DNA of 64,000 nucleotides from Ferruginibacter paludis (GTDB taxonomy: Bacteria > Bacteroidota > Bacteroidia > Chitinophagales > Chitinophagaceae): NCBI RefSeq assembly GCF_030409685.1, contig NZ_JAUFQJ010000004.1, forward strand, positions 186,001 through 250,000. The letters are read 5' to 3'. The notes under the pieces are model-generated. The model did no database searches and was not told the origin of the DNA. It saw only the letters and a program-made list of their open reading frames with translations. Within the stretch, counting starts at the first letter, position 1, and each line of letters opens with the position of its first letter. Positions 49,204 to 59,513 of the stretch are shown one piece after another. The translations under genes were made by a program, and so were the position numbers.

Positions 49204-49238
49204 AAGTATGTGCTGTTAATCCAAAGCAGCACATACTT
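49204..49238 (+). terminator. Hairpin terminator of the copper protein gene
   Basis: AAGTATGTGCTG and CAGCACATACTT form a perfect 12-bp stem with an 11-base loop, seven bases after the stop codon. The T-run after it is short. Confidence 0.65.
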
Positions 49239-49511
49239 ATTTATGGGCTCACCTGGTTCATCCAATTTTTACCCCTTGAATTGCTTACTACAGGCCTTAT
49301 GGTATCGTTGGTTGATGTCCTCAAAAAACTTGTTTGATATAAAAACCCTGACAAGAGGTCGTATTGATCAACTTTGGCCTTGCAAAATTAAGCTGCCAAA
49401 TTCTTAAACAAATGCCCGCGGCAAAGTCTGCAATCGCAGAAGACATCCTGCGCACAGATCCATCGCTTCACGTTAACACCGTTGTAATCCGAAACCAGTT
49501 AACCTGCCTGG
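49239..49511. other. Intergenic, convergent genes
   Basis: With the hairpin it makes up the 314 bases between the copper protein gene and the end of the sensor kinase gene. No coding or structural signal was seen. Confidence 0.4.
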
Positions 49512-50972
49512 TTAAACTGTGTTTACATTTTGATCATTAAGTGGCAGCCAGCAATAAAAGGTGGAGCCTTCTCCAATGTTACTGGTATACCATATTTTAC
49601 CACCGTGTCCCTTTATTATTTCTGAGCAAATGTACAGCCCAATCCCCATGCCGGGGAATGTAGACTGGTCAGCACTTACCCGGTAAAATTGTTCAAAAAT
49701 CTTATTATCGTCTTTCAATAAAATACCTATACCAAAATCCTTAACAGACAACTGAACTCCATCGTTTTCCAGTGTAGTGTTAATAACGATTCTATCAGCC
49801 TGGGGTGAGTATTTTACAGCATTTGATACCAGGTTCGTAAGTACCTGGCATAATTTATCTTTATCTGCAAAAATGATCGCTGTGTTATCAAAATTAGTTT
49901 CTATTACATGCGTGGAAGTCGTCATCTGCAAGTCATCAACAACGTCCTTTACTAGTGCATTGAAGTCAGTGAAGATTTTGTTATATAATAATTTGCCGTT
50001 TTTCGTTTCATTAAAGTCAAGCAGGCGTTTCACAAGTACAGTCAGGCTATTCACATGTGTTTCCATCCTTTTTATTAAATGCAACGTTTCTTTATCACCT
50101 TTTGACTGAAGCATGTTCTCTGCCATCTGTCCATAACCTTTTATAGTTGTCAGCGGTGTATTCAATTCATGACTTACCATTGTAAGCAGGTTGTCTTTTT
50201 GCAACTCTAATTCTTTTTGTTCAGTAATGTCCTGTACCAGGGACATGATTGTTTTTACATTTTGTTCCTCATCTTTTAAAACCGAATTAAACCATTCACA
50301 CCATATAACCCTGCCCTCTTTGGTAATATTTCTGATCTGAAATGTGTTTCTTACAATGTTACTGCTAAGCATCTGGTCAAACAATGCATTTACCTTGCTT
50401 AAGTCTTTACTGTAAACCAGGCTGAACCTTTCTTCCTGCCTTTCAATAAATTCCTGCTCACTCCAGCCAAAAATTTCTTCAGCCCTTGTTGACCATTTTT
50501 TTGCAAAACCCCTGTTATCCCATTCAATAAATCCAAGCGGTGTATTTTCAATGTGAAAAAATAATCTTTCCTGTAAAGCCTGTTGCTCTTTTTCTAAATG
50601 ATGCTTATTAATTGAATTGATAATGGCTGAAGGCAGCCGTTGCAAACGGTCCTTGATGATGTAGTCATGCGCCCCTTGTTTCATAACATTTACGGCGAAC
50701 TCATCTGACATTGCTGAAGTAATCAAAATAAAGGGAACCGTAATGCCCATTTGTTTTACCATGCTGAGTGCCTGGTGGGAATCAAATGAACCAAGGGAAT
50801 GATCCGAAAGAATAATATCCTGTGTAAAATTTTGCAGCGCCAGTTCAAACTTTGATTTGTTGTCAACAACAACTATTTCTGCCCCCATTTCCGCTTTCTT
50901 TAATTCTCTGGCAATCAATTCAGCATCTTCCGGGTTATCCTCCAGGTGAAGGATTTTTATTTTATTAATCAT
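49512..50972 (-). CDS. Soluble REC-PAS-histidine kinase
   Basis: A 486-residue cytoplasmic signalling protein. An N-terminal receiver (about 1-120) has ILHLEDNPEDAE (acidic pair) and SDHSLG with phospho-acceptor D57. A PAS domain with PAC (about 130-250: FFHIENTPLGFIEWDNRGFAKKWSTRAEEIFGW) follows. The HisKA box MVSHELNTPLTTIKGYG has H268. The ATPase has LVSNAVKYSP (N box), DFGIGI (G1) and GMGIGLYI (G2). The receiver in front suggests it is switched by another kinase, for example one in the same island. It lies head-to-tail with a short HTH frame (8-base overlap). Confidence 0.9.
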   Translation of the reverse strand: MINKIKILHLEDNPEDAELIARELKKAEMGAEIVVVDNKSKFELALQNFTQDIILSDHSLGSFDSHQALSMVKQMGITVPFILITSAMSDEFAVNVMKQGAHDYIIKDRLQRLPSAIINSINKHHLEKEQQALQERLFFHIENTPLGFIEWDNRGFAKKWSTRAEEIFGWSEQEFIERQEERFSLVYSKDLSKVNALFDQMLSSNIVRNTFQIRNITKEGRVIWCEWFNSVLKDEEQNVKTIMSLVQDITEQKELELQKDNLLTMVSHELNTPLTTIKGYGQMAENMLQSKGDKETLHLIKRMETHVNSLTVLVKRLLDFNETKNGKLLYNKIFTDFNALVKDVVDDLQMTTSTHVIETNFDNTAIIFADKDKLCQVLTNLVSNAVKYSPQADRIVINTTLENDGVQLSVKDFGIGILLKDDNKIFEQFYRVSADQSTFPGMGIGLYICSEIIKGHGGKIWYTSNIGEGSTFYCWLPLNDQNVNTV

Positions 50973-51375
50973 TTATCAGGCTAATTATTATTTGTACAAG
51001 TGGCCCACCGGCCGATGGTAAGCAATTAAAAGATCGGGGACTAAGATGATTCCGGTTCCAATGGCTTCGGGATAAAAGGCTCATGCCGAACTGGCACCAT
51101 AGCGTATTTCCCCGTTGACAGGCACACGAAATGAAACCCACAAAATGTGCCAGGAATGACGTCTGCAATCCGGGGTACTTAATGATCAGAGTCCGTCTGC
51201 ATATATGGATATCCATTCCTTCACTTATCCTGTGAAATGTAATATACGAAGTATTCACCTGCCCTGCTTCAATTTTCGACATTGTTGATTTTCCGAAATT
51301 GCAAATGATAGCAAGTTCACTTTGTGTGAGATCTTTGGATAGCCAAATTTTTCTAACGCTGTTGCCTAAGGTCAT
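50965..51375 (-). CDS. XRE-family HTH protein with abnormal C-terminus
   Basis: The first 65-70 residues are a helix-turn-helix of the XRE/Cro type: SVRKIWLSKDLTQSELAIICNFGKSTMSKIEAGQVNTSYITFHRISEGMDIHI. The remaining 65 residues (Cys-, Trp- and Ser-rich, no regular pattern) look like translated non-coding sequence. A frameshift or a lost stop codon would explain this, since small HTH regulators commonly end near residue 70. The frame overlaps the sensor kinase start by 8 bases. It is either a degraded regulator or a short one with a read-through tail. Confidence 0.5.
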   Translation of the reverse strand: MTLGNSVRKIWLSKDLTQSELAIICNFGKSTMSKIEAGQVNTSYITFHRISEGMDIHICRRTLIIKYPGLQTSFLAHFVGFISCACQRGNTLWCQFGMSLLSRSHWNRNHLSPRSFNCLPSAGGPLVQIIISLIND

Positions 51376-52013
51376 TAATAATTATTTTTGAGTCATAATA
51401 TGTTCTCTTGCCAGGTTATCGGATCAATATAAACGAGGATATCAAGAGTTAACTTTTAATGCCCGTTGTGTATTGAGATTTTTTTTAAAAGTAAAATAAC
51501 ACCATACTATCATATGCCTGTTTGCTTTTAACCCTGTATTGTTCGTTGCAACAATTATGTTGCTTCATAAACCAATTTGAAAAATAACTCAATAAAAAAG
51601 TTGATTTAGTTTTATTATTACCGATTTTTACTTTTACAATTCAGCTTCATAAAACCAATTGGAAGTTTGTGGATTCGGATTTTTTTCCACCCGGACAAAT
51701 GAAACAATTCTACTGAATTTTTGTTGAAGCGAAAAGACGAGAAAGTGATTTAACCGTTAATTGCCTGACATGCCAGAGAGACCATTTATATATCATTTTA
51801 AGAAAAAGCCTTGGTAAGGCGGGGAAGTTATTCTCATAACATACGAGCTGGTCATTAACCCTGTTGATAAGTGCTTACCAATTAAAAGCCAGGATATAAA
51901 GCTCAAAAAAGAATCAGTCAACCTTTGTTTGCATTATTTTATAGAAATTTTATTGATTTTTAGTCTTAGTCGCTTAAAATTTTATATCCTCAACTGAAAA
52001 ATCTGTATTGTGT
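51376..52013 (+). promoter_or_regulatory. AT-rich upstream region of the ethylene-receptor-like kinase gene
   Basis: 638 bases between divergent genes with no frame above noise. It must contain the promoter of the kinase-response regulator-kinase run, but I could not assign boxes with confidence. Confidence 0.35.
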
Positions 52014-54752
52014 ATGCAACAGATTGTAGATTTTTTTACAAACCTTTTTGACAGCAGTGACTGGCCGCCCCGCTGGCACTGCGGCAAGTGGACTGAGTTT
52101 CACGGCTGGCTGTATATTATTAGCGACCTGATGATATGGTCTGCTTATTTTGCCCTCCCCATTGTTATCATCAGGTATATCTCCCGAAAAAAAAACATCC
52201 GGTTTGCAAGGCTATACTTTTTATTTGCAGCATTTATACTGGCTTGCGGCGCCACCCATTTTTTGGACGCTGTAATATTCTGGATTCCGGTTTATCGCTT
52301 AAGCGCCCTGGTTCGGTTTATTACCGGGGCTATTAGCTGGCTTACTGTTTTTTACGTGGTAAAGTATTTACCCGTCATATTTTCACTGAGATCTCAATCG
52401 GCCCTGGAAGCAGAAATAGAAGAACGTAAAAAAACGGAACTGGCACTTAAAAAAAGCAGAAAGGATTATGAATTGCTGGTAGGCGGTGTGAAAGATTATG
52501 CCATTTTTATGCTGGACACCGAAGGCAGGGTGGCCAGCTGGAACAGCGGAGCTGAAAGTATTAAGGGCTATACAGCAGCAGAAATAATCGGGCAACCGAT
52601 TGATGTGTTTTATACATCCGAACAAGTGCGACAGAATGAGCCCGGGAGAAACCTGCAGTATGCGTTACTAAATGGCAAGTATGAATCTGAAGGATGGCGG
52701 GTACGGAAGGATGGTACCCTGTTTTGGGCGGACGTGGTTTTTACCACTTTATTTGACGAGGATAATCAATTTTATGGATACGCAAAAGTAACGAGGGATA
52801 TTACCGAACGAAAAAAGACGCAGGATGCTTTAAACAGGTTAAATGAAGAACTGGAAAAACGGGTAACTGAACGAACAGCAGAAATAGAAAAAACAGAAAA
52901 CAGGTTTCGTGCTTTACTGGAAAATAATCATGACATTATCTCACTCAACAACGACTCATTAAAATTAATTTACAGAAGCCCCTCTTCTTCACGTATTACC
53001 GGCTGGACGGATGAGGAAATAGATAGTATCGGTGAAACAAGCCATATCCATATCGACGACAGGGAAAAAGTAAGCAGCATTGTTTCTGCAGCACTTAACA
53101 ACCCTGGCAAACCACAACCTTACCTGTTCCGGTACCTGCATAAAAATGGTCATTATATATGGCTGGAAGGAACCGTTACCAAACTATTGCCAGGTAATAA
53201 TGTGAATGGCCTGGTTTTTAATTCAAAGGAAGTAACTGAAAGAGTTGAGTTGGAGCGCCTGTTAAACAAAGCAAATGTGCTTGCAAGAATAGGTGGTTGG
53301 GAGATCAATATGATCAAGAGGACCGTTTTCTGGAGTGATATCACCAGGGAAATTCATGAAACGGGGTATGATTACATGCCCGATTTACAAAATGGAATCA
53401 AATTTTATAAAGAAGGGCCTGACCGGGATTTAATTTCACAAAAAGTAAAGGAGGCTATTGAATTGGGCAAACCATGGGATGTAGAGCTTAAAATCATTAC
53501 TGCCAAAAACAACGAACGCTGGATACGGTCCATAGGTGAAACTGAATTTGCAGATGGAAAGTGCATAAGGGTATACGGTAGTTTCCAGGATATTGACGGA
53601 CGCAAAAAGGCAGAAATAGAGCGAGGAAGATTGAATGAGCGCTTGCACCTGGCAACACAGAGCGCACAATTAGGACTATGGGATTGGGATATAAAAAATA
53701 ACAAGCTTACATGGGATGAAGCAATGTACCGACTTTATAATCTCACCGAAAATGAATTTACAGCGGTTTATGACGGGTGGACCTCAAGAGTGCATGCCGA
53801 AGACAGGCAACGGGTTGATAACGATATACAACTTGCCCTTGCAAATAAAAAAGATTATAACCCTGAATTCAGAATTGTATGGCCTGATACATCTGTTCAT
53901 TATATAAACGCCTCCGGAATTATTGAAAGAGATATTGATGGAAATGCGGTACGTATGACTGGTTTTAACTGGGATGTAACCGAGCGAAAAAATACGGAAG
54001 AAAAAATAAAAACCCTGAATATTGAACTGGAAGAAAAAGTAATCAGCCGTACGGAACAATTAAGAAAAACAAACGAAGAACTGGAGGCATTTTCTTATTC
54101 CGTTTCACACGACCTGCGGGCGCCTTTGCGTGCCATTATTGGCTTTACCAGTATCCTGGAAGAAGATTACAGCAGCAAACTGAATGATGAAGCCCGCCGT
54201 ATCACAAGCGTTATAAAAAACAATACCACCAAAATGGGGATATTGATTGATGACCTGCTTAGTTTTTCACGGCTTGGTCGTCAGCAAATTGTAAAAACCA
54301 AACTGCGTACCGCTCAACTGGTACAAGACATTATTGCAGACATCGGCACAAAGAACAGCGGCAGGCACATCAACTGGATAATTGAACCGCTGCCCGATGC
54401 GGCTGCAGATCCAACTACCATCAGGCAGGTTTGGATTAACCTGCTGTCTAACGCTATAAAATATTCTTACAAACAGCAGCAGCCCATTATAGAGATTGGA
54501 ACAGCAGCCGGTGTTAACGAGACCATATTTTATGTTAAGGATAACGGGGTTGGCTTTGATGAAAAATACAGCGATAAATTGTTTAAGGTTTTTCAGCGGC
54601 TGCACAGTGCTGCCGATTTTGAAGGCACGGGTGTGGGCCTGGCTATTGTACAAAGAATAATAAGCAAACATGGAGGTAAAGTATGGGCAGAAGGAAAGCC
54701 CGGAGAAGGAGCCTGTTTTTATTTTTCGTTGCCCGCCATGGAAAGGAATTGA
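52014..54752 (+). CDS. Hybrid-input sensor histidine kinase with ethylene-binding-like membrane domain and four PAS domains
   Basis: With the ATG at 52014 (a TTG at 52008 adds two residues) the protein has 912 residues. Residues 20-125 form three or four membrane segments: [29 protein letters not shown] and [16 protein letters not shown]38, Y45, P49, I75, C78 and H82 fall at a constant +13 offset from D25, Y32, P36, I62, C65 and H69 of Arabidopsis ETR1, the residues that hold Cu(I) and ethylene (numbering from memory). Four PAS domains follow: about 140-265, 300-420, 420-540 and 545-670. The HisKA box [11 protein letters not shown] has H699, and the ATPase has LLSNAIKYS and DNGVGF. It lacks the GAF domain of plant receptors. 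The next two genes continue the pathway (26 and 10 base gaps). Confidence 0.85.
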   Translation: MQQIVDFFTNLFDSSDWPPRWHCGKWTEFHGWLYIISDLMIWSAYFALPIVIIRYISRKKNIRFARLYFLFAAFILACGATHFLDAVIFWIPVYRLSALVRFITGAISWLTVFYVVKYLPVIFSLRSQSALEAEIEERKKTELALKKSRKDYELLVGGVKDYAIFMLDTEGRVASWNSGAESIKGYTAAEIIGQPIDVFYTSEQVRQNEPGRNLQYALLNGKYESEGWRVRKDGTLFWADVVFTTLFDEDNQFYGYAKVTRDITERKKTQDALNRLNEELEKRVTERTAEIEKTENRFRALLENNHDIISLNNDSLKLIYRSPSSSRITGWTDEEIDSIGETSHIHIDDREKVSSIVSAALNNPGKPQPYLFRYLHKNGHYIWLEGTVTKLLPGNNVNGLVFNSKEVTERVELERLLNKANVLARIGGWEINMIKRTVFWSDITREIHETGYDYMPDLQNGIKFYKEGPDRDLISQKVKEAIELGKPWDVELKIITAKNNERWIRSIGETEFADGKCIRVYGSFQDIDGRKKAEIERGRLNERLHLATQSAQLGLWDWDIKNNKLTWDEAMYRLYNLTENEFTAVYDGWTSRVHAEDRQRVDNDIQLALANKKDYNPEFRIVWPDTSVHYINASGIIERDIDGNAVRMTGFNWDVTERKNTEEKIKTLNIELEEKVISRTEQLRKTNEELEAFSYSVSHDLRAPLRAIIGFTSILEEDYSSKLNDEARRITSVIKNNTTKMGILIDDLLSFSRLGRQQIVKTKLRTAQLVQDIIADIGTKNSGRHINWIIEPLPDAAADPTTIRQVWINLLSNAIKYSYKQQQPIIEIGTAAGVNETIFYVKDNGVGFDEKYSDKLFKVFQRLHSAADFEGTGVGLAIVQRIISKHGGKVWAEGKPGEGACFYFSLPAMERN

Positions 54753-54778
54753 ATTTTCAAGTAAACAAACTTCACTGT

Positions 54779-55222
54779 ATGAATCAAAACGCTATTGTAG
54801 ATATTCTTTTAATTGAAGACAACATGAATGATGCTGAACTTACCGTCAGGCAGTTAAAAAAGCATAACCTGGCCAATAATTTGGTACACGTTACTGATGG
54901 GGAAGAAGCATTGGACTTTATTTTTTGTACCGGTAATTACAAAGGCCGTGCTATTGACAAACTGCCAAAACTGGTATTGCTTGATATACAAATGCCTAAA
55001 ATAAATGGCCAGGAGGTATTGCTAAAAGTAAAATCAGATCCACGCACCAGGACGATTCCCGTGGTAATGCTCACCTCTTCAAAGGAAGACCCTGATATAC
55101 AAAAATGCTATGCATTGGGGGCCAACAGCTACATAGTTAAGCCTGTAAACTTCGAGGGTTTTGCAGAAGCAATTAAAAACCTGGGATTTTACTGGCTTTT
55201 ATTAAATCAACCACCGGTCTAA
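54779..55222 (+). CDS. Stand-alone response regulator, Rcp1-like
   Basis: A 147-residue single receiver domain. The ATG at 54779 is chosen because the open frame upstream (from 54683) overlaps the end of the kinase gene in another frame and is not protein-like. Key residues: acidic pocket in [11 protein letters not shown], phospho-acceptor D69 in [13 protein letters not shown]99 in MLTSSKED, and K121 in SYIVKPVNF. An insertion after the first helix ([19 protein letters not shown]) is typical of Rcp1-type regulators, which pair with phytochrome-like kinases. It has no DNA-binding output, so it should relay phosphate or bind a partner. It lies 26 bases after the kinase gene. Confidence 0.92.
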   Translation: MNQNAIVDILLIEDNMNDAELTVRQLKKHNLANNLVHVTDGEEALDFIFCTGNYKGRAIDKLPKLVLLDIQMPKINGQEVLLKVKSDPRTRTIPVVMLTSSKEDPDIQKCYALGANSYIVKPVNFEGFAEAIKNLGFYWLLLNQPPV

Positions 55223-55232
55223 AAAATGTACC

Positions 55233-57026
55233 ATGAAAACGAACCTAAAAGTATTAATGCTGGAAGACAATCCTGATGATGCAGAAATTATTCAGCGGTT
55301 GTTGAAAAAAGAAAAATTGGATTGTGAATTTTGCCTTGCGATGGATAAAGATAACTTCCTGCATGCACTGGATGCCTTTGCTCCCGAAGTTATCCTGTCA
55401 GATCATTCTATCCCTCAATTCAATTCATCAGACGCTTTAAACATTGCCAGGCAAAAATTACCCGGCATACCTTTTATAATGGTTACCGGGGCTGTTTCGG
55501 AAGAATTTGCTGCGGGCATCATCAAACAGGGAGCAGATGATTATATTTTAAAAGATCGGATGACCAGGTTGCCAGCCGCTATCAGAGCAGCGTTATTTCA
55601 AAAAAGAGCAACAAAAGAAATAACGGATTATAAATATGCCCTGGATAAATCAGCGATTGTAGCAATTACCGATCAAAAAGGAATCATTTTATATGCAAAT
55701 GAAAACTTTTGCCGGATTTCAAAATACAACGCAGAAGAGTTGATCGGCCAGGATCACCGCATCATCAACTCCGGCTTCCATCCTGCGACTTATATTAAAG
55801 ACTTATGGGCACATATTAGTAAGGGCAAAAGTTGGACCGGGGAATTTTGCAACAAGGCAAAAGATGACAGCATCTACTGGGTGGATACCCACATCGTTCC
55901 TTTTTTAAATGACAGGGCGCACCCCTATCAATACCTTGCCATCACGCAGGATATAACCGACAGAAAAAAAGCAGAAGAAGCATTACGACTAAGTGAAATA
56001 AGATTAATCGAGGCCCAGGCAATAGCCCATATTGCCAATTGGGAAATTGACCTAATTCAAAATATACATACCTGGTCTGATGAATTGTACAGGATATTCG
56101 ATTTGCACAAATTTGAAGTGCAACCTTCTACCAAAATTTTGTTATCCTTTATGCGTTCTGACAATGGTGGTGGAGCAAAAATATTAACAGAGGCATTACA
56201 ACGTTTTACCGATGGCAAAATTGATTTCCGGTTTAAATTGCAAAATGGCAAAAAAAGATATGGGCATATTGAGTGGAGGTTCGACTTTGATACCTGGGGT
56301 AAACCATACCGGGTATTTGGCATATTACAGGATATAACCGAACGCAAACAGGCAGAAGAAAGTGTAAAGTTGCTGGAAAATAAAATACTGAATCAAAGAA
56401 CACAGGAACAAAAGAAAATTGTTCGGGCAGTTTTAAAAGGCCAGGAAAAGGAGCGGAATTTTATTGCCCGCGAACTGCATGATAATGTAAACCAAATATT
56501 GGCGGGTTGCAAATTGTACCTCGGCAGTGCTGGTAAAAAAGATGATGGAGTAAAAGAGTTAATAAAATACCCCATGCAGCTGATAGATCTTTCCATCGAA
56601 GAAATACGCCAGCTTTGCCAGCAATTAGTTTCCCCGCAGAAGGGTATAGATTTTAAGGAACAGATACAGGATGTGCTGTATAAGCTGGGCCAAAATACTG
56701 GCATCCTTACCAGTTTCACCTATGCCGTTGAAGAGGGCCTTATACCACATGATTTGCAACTTAATATCTACCGGATAATACAGGAACTCTTAAACAATGC
56801 CAGTAAATATGCGGAGGCTAAAAGCATTCACGTAAGCATTATGGCAACGGGCGGGTTTATTTCAATAACGGTTGCCGATGATGGAAAAGGGTTCAATAAA
56901 AAAATAAAGAGACAAGGTATTGGCATTTCAAATATCATTTACAGGACAGAATGCTTCAGTGGAAAGCTATCAATTAACAGCAGCCCGGGCAAAGGTTGCA
57001 GAGTTCATATCAAGATGCCGTATTAA
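55233..57026 (+). CDS. REC-PAS-PAS-histidine kinase of the HisKA_3 type
   Basis: A 597-residue soluble protein. The N-terminal receiver (about 1-120) has MLEDNPDDAE and D57 in SDHSIP. Two PAS domains follow (about 130-255, beginning ALDKSAIVAITDQKGIILYANENF, and 260-375). The HisKA_3 dimerisation box is IARELHDNVNQILAGCK with H416; this NarX/DegS-type helix is followed by a short ATPase (IIQELLNNASKYAEAK, DDGKGF, GIGISNII). Such kinases normally phosphorylate NarL-type regulators, but none lies near. It begins 10 bases after the Rcp1-like gene and shares the REC-PAS architecture with the kinase at 49.5 kb. It is the last gene of the three-gene unit. Confidence 0.9.
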   Translation: MKTNLKVLMLEDNPDDAEIIQRLLKKEKLDCEFCLAMDKDNFLHALDAFAPEVILSDHSIPQFNSSDALNIARQKLPGIPFIMVTGAVSEEFAAGIIKQGADDYILKDRMTRLPAAIRAALFQKRATKEITDYKYALDKSAIVAITDQKGIILYANENFCRISKYNAEELIGQDHRIINSGFHPATYIKDLWAHISKGKSWTGEFCNKAKDDSIYWVDTHIVPFLNDRAHPYQYLAITQDITDRKKAEEALRLSEIRLIEAQAIAHIANWEIDLIQNIHTWSDELYRIFDLHKFEVQPSTKILLSFMRSDNGGGAKILTEALQRFTDGKIDFRFKLQNGKKRYGHIEWRFDFDTWGKPYRVFGILQDITERKQAEESVKLLENKILNQRTQEQKKIVRAVLKGQEKERNFIARELHDNVNQILAGCKLYLGSAGKKDDGVKELIKYPMQLIDLSIEEIRQLCQQLVSPQKGIDFKEQIQDVLYKLGQNTGILTSFTYAVEEGLIPHDLQLNIYRIIQELLNNASKYAEAKSIHVSIMATGGFISITVADDGKGFNKKIKRQGIGISNIIYRTECFSGKLSINSSPGKGCRVHIKMPY

Positions 57027-57644
57027 AAATTTGTATGCGGATCCCGTGCATTGTTATCATACCATTTACCCGTATCTCCCTTGGTTCGCCGGTTACTGGC
57101 CTCCACTCTTCGATTCTGCAATAGCGCCCTGCAGCCCTACTCAAAATGAATGATTGTACAATCATAAATGAAGGTCACCATGCTCATTATGTTGCTACCC
57201 TGAATTCATTGACCAGCATTTAGGAAGTGTTTATTTTCCTTATCACCCATAGTTGTAGTCGCTGGCAAAGCCGGAAAAACTAAAAAGATAGTTCACACAG
57301 CAGCGGTACGGCCCGTTACCAGGTGATTAAATTTTCCATCTCCTCTTAATTTGTCTCCGGTTAACAAACAAGAAACAAAGCCCGGCCCCGCATGGCGTGA
57401 CAATGCCCAAAGGCAGGCATCTGCATTTTGATTTAAGACAATGATGGCAGGCAGGAATTATCCTTCCACTGAGCTCGTGGTGGCAGATAATTTCCCCTGT
57501 TCAATTTGCTGGACAATTTGAAATTTTAAGGAAAGACTGTAATCCCCCTGAGTTCGCTTTACATAACTTGACTGATCTGACATAACGATGTTTTTTTGTG
57601 TATCGCTATTTCAGGACGGGACAAAGGGCTAATATTAACAGCAA
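57027..57644. other. Intergenic region between signalling genes
   Basis: 618 bases. One plus-strand frame crosses the end of the preceding gene (56920-57153), and a few short frames are open near 57420-57520, but none shows a start, a motif or good composition. It may contain decayed sequence, as does the gene that follows. Confidence 0.35.
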
Positions 57645-58422
57645 ATGGAACGCTACGATTTTAAAGCATTTTTTGAGCAGTCTTCAGATTTGATGGCAGT
57701 AGTTGACACAGCCTTTAATATCATAGCAGCATCCAATGCTTATTTAAACAATACTGCTACAACCAGGGAAAATATAACCGGGCAAAATCTTTTCAGTGTG
57801 TTTCCCGATAATCCTGCTGATATAACTGCCAATGGAGTAAATAGCATTTTTTCTTCTTTACAATGGGTAATGCACAATAAAACAACAGATAGTATAGGTG
57901 TTATAAAATATGATATTCCCAAACCTGCATCACAGGGTGGTGGTTTTATAGTTAAATATTGGAGCCTCATTCATTCGCCTGTTTTTAATGAGTTAAATGA
58001 AGTAAAATACATTGTTCAGCATGTAGTGGATGTTACACAAAGAAAAGCGTTGGCTGCAGAACTGGCAATAAAAAAAAATGCATTAAAACATTTGGTAGAA
58101 AGTGAAAAGCGCTATAACATGATGCTGATGAAATCGCAATTTGCATTCGCAGTGTTAAAAGGTAAAGACAAGATTATCGTACTCGCTAACGACCGGGTAA
58201 AAAAAATATAGGGAAAGGGAATGGATAACAGGCAATGGCAAGCAAGAAAATGGAAGAAAGCTAAATAAATTCCGGCTGCTTACTAACGCTATGCCTCAAA
58301 AAATATCCAATGCCGATGCAGATGGCAGCATGACTTTTTTTAGTCAGCGATGGATGAACATTACCGGACGTTCACCAGTAACAAGATGCGCCATCAGGCA
58401 GAGGGAACTCAACTATTTTTAA
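57645..58422 (+). pseudogene. Decayed PAS-domain sensor kinase gene
   Basis: The open part (57645-58211, 188 residues) is a PAS domain (FFEQSSDLMAVVDTAFNIIAASNAYLNN...HSPVFNELNEVKYIVQHVVDVTQRK) plus the start of a coiled linker and a second PAS (YNMMLMKSQFAFAVLKG). It then stops. In a shifted frame from 58270 the sequence resumes as a typical next PAS (LLTNAMPQKISNADADGSMTFFSQRWMNITG) and stops again at 58422. No kinase domain follows before the stressosome operon starts at 58650. This is the signature of a multi-PAS histidine kinase gene that lost its 3' part and collected frameshifts. The 188-residue PAS protein may still be made. Confidence 0.75.
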
Positions 58423-58649
58423 AACGGAAAAACGCAGACAATTAATCATTGACCATTACGCAGACCCAGTAATGGATTGACAAAGTAGGATTGGTAATGA
58501 TATAACCGGAGCGGCCTGCTTTCAGAGCCAGCCCTGCCAACGCCGGGAACATATTGTTACTGTTAAATAATATCCCGAAAAAAGTTTTAAACAAAATAAC
58601 AGAAAAGATATAATTTCATACTAATTACAAATCAAAGCAAAATAAAATT
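58423..58649. other. Gap between the decayed kinase gene and the stressosome operon
   Basis: 227 bases, part of the 438 bases without an intact gene. Short fragments may still belong to the decayed kinase. The promoter of the operon should lie here, but no clear -33/-7 pair was found. Confidence 0.35.
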
Positions 58650-59510
58650 ATGGCGTTATCTATTGGTCAACTGCTACAGAAAAAAAGTAAAACAGTGTTG
58701 GAATCCTGGATCAATATACAGCTTCAGGATGATGGTTTAAAAGAAGAACTCCTTTCCAACCAGGAAATAAGAAAGCAATCAGAAGAATTTTTACATTCCG
58801 TCATTTCCATTTTAAAAAAGGAGGATTCTCAAAACACGGAGTCTCCGGAGTTTGAAAAGGCGGCCGAAATATTGACAGAGATTAGCACTTCCCGGGCTAT
58901 GCAAGGATATACACCACGTGAAACAGGCGTGTTTGTTTTCGGTTTAAAAGAGGCCTTCTTGAGCGTGCTGGAAAAAGAATTTAAAGACAGCCTGGTGCCT
59001 TATGCTGATTCGCAAAAAATAAATAAACTGATAGACGCCCTGGCCATACTAACATTTGAAACTTTTATCAGCAGCAGGGAGGAAGTTATTTTACGGCAGA
59101 CCAGTGAGATTTCTGAAATTTCCACGCCGGTAATACGGGTGTGGGATGGAATTTTAGCCCTGCCGATCATCGGCACTTTGGATAGTGCACGCACACAGGT
59201 AGTGATGGAAAATTTACTGATGAAAATTGTAGAAACAGAAAGCACAATTGCTATATTGGATATATCGGGTGTGCCGGCAGTTGATTCTCTGGTGGCCCAG
59301 CATTTAATTAAAACAGTGAGTGCAACCAGGTTGATGGGCGCAGAGTGCATCATTAGTGGAATACGCCCGGAAATTGCGCAAACCATTGTACACCTTGGAA
59401 TAGATTTAGCTAACATCAACACCAAAGCCTCGCTGGCCCATGCACTGCGCAGTGCGTTTATGATGCTGAAACTGGAAGTAAGAAAAACTGTAGAAAAGCC
59501 TAAATTTTAA
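58650..59510 (+). CDS. rsbR: Stressosome scaffold/sensor protein, RsbR (RsbRD type)
   Basis: A 286-residue protein. The helical N-terminal domain (about 1-150) resembles the RsbRD_N family: MALSIGQLLQKKSKTVLESWI, then TSRAMQGYTPRETGVFVFGLKEAFL. The C-terminal STAS domain (about 160-272) reads STPVIRVWDGILALPIIGTLDSARTQ. Two phosphorylation positions known for Bacillus RsbR proteins (T171 and T205 in RsbRA) correspond to S213 in AVDSLVAQH and T245 in IRPEIAQTIVHLGID. The N-terminal domain is the turret that reads the signal. It is the first gene of a five-gene operon; four bases separate it from rsbS. Confidence 0.93.
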   Translation: MALSIGQLLQKKSKTVLESWINIQLQDDGLKEELLSNQEIRKQSEEFLHSVISILKKEDSQNTESPEFEKAAEILTEISTSRAMQGYTPRETGVFVFGLKEAFLSVLEKEFKDSLVPYADSQKINKLIDALAILTFETFISSREEVILRQTSEISEISTPVIRVWDGILALPIIGTLDSARTQVVMENLLMKIVETESTIAILDISGVPAVDSLVAQHLIKTVSATRLMGAECIISGIRPEIAQTIVHLGIDLANINTKASLAHALRSAFMMLKLEVRKTVEKPKF

Positions 59511-59513
59511 TAA

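Noticed and set aside
54683..54778. Upstream extension of the Rcp1-like receiver
   Set aside because: It overlaps the kinase's ATPase end in another frame; the receiver fold starts just after the ATG at 54779.
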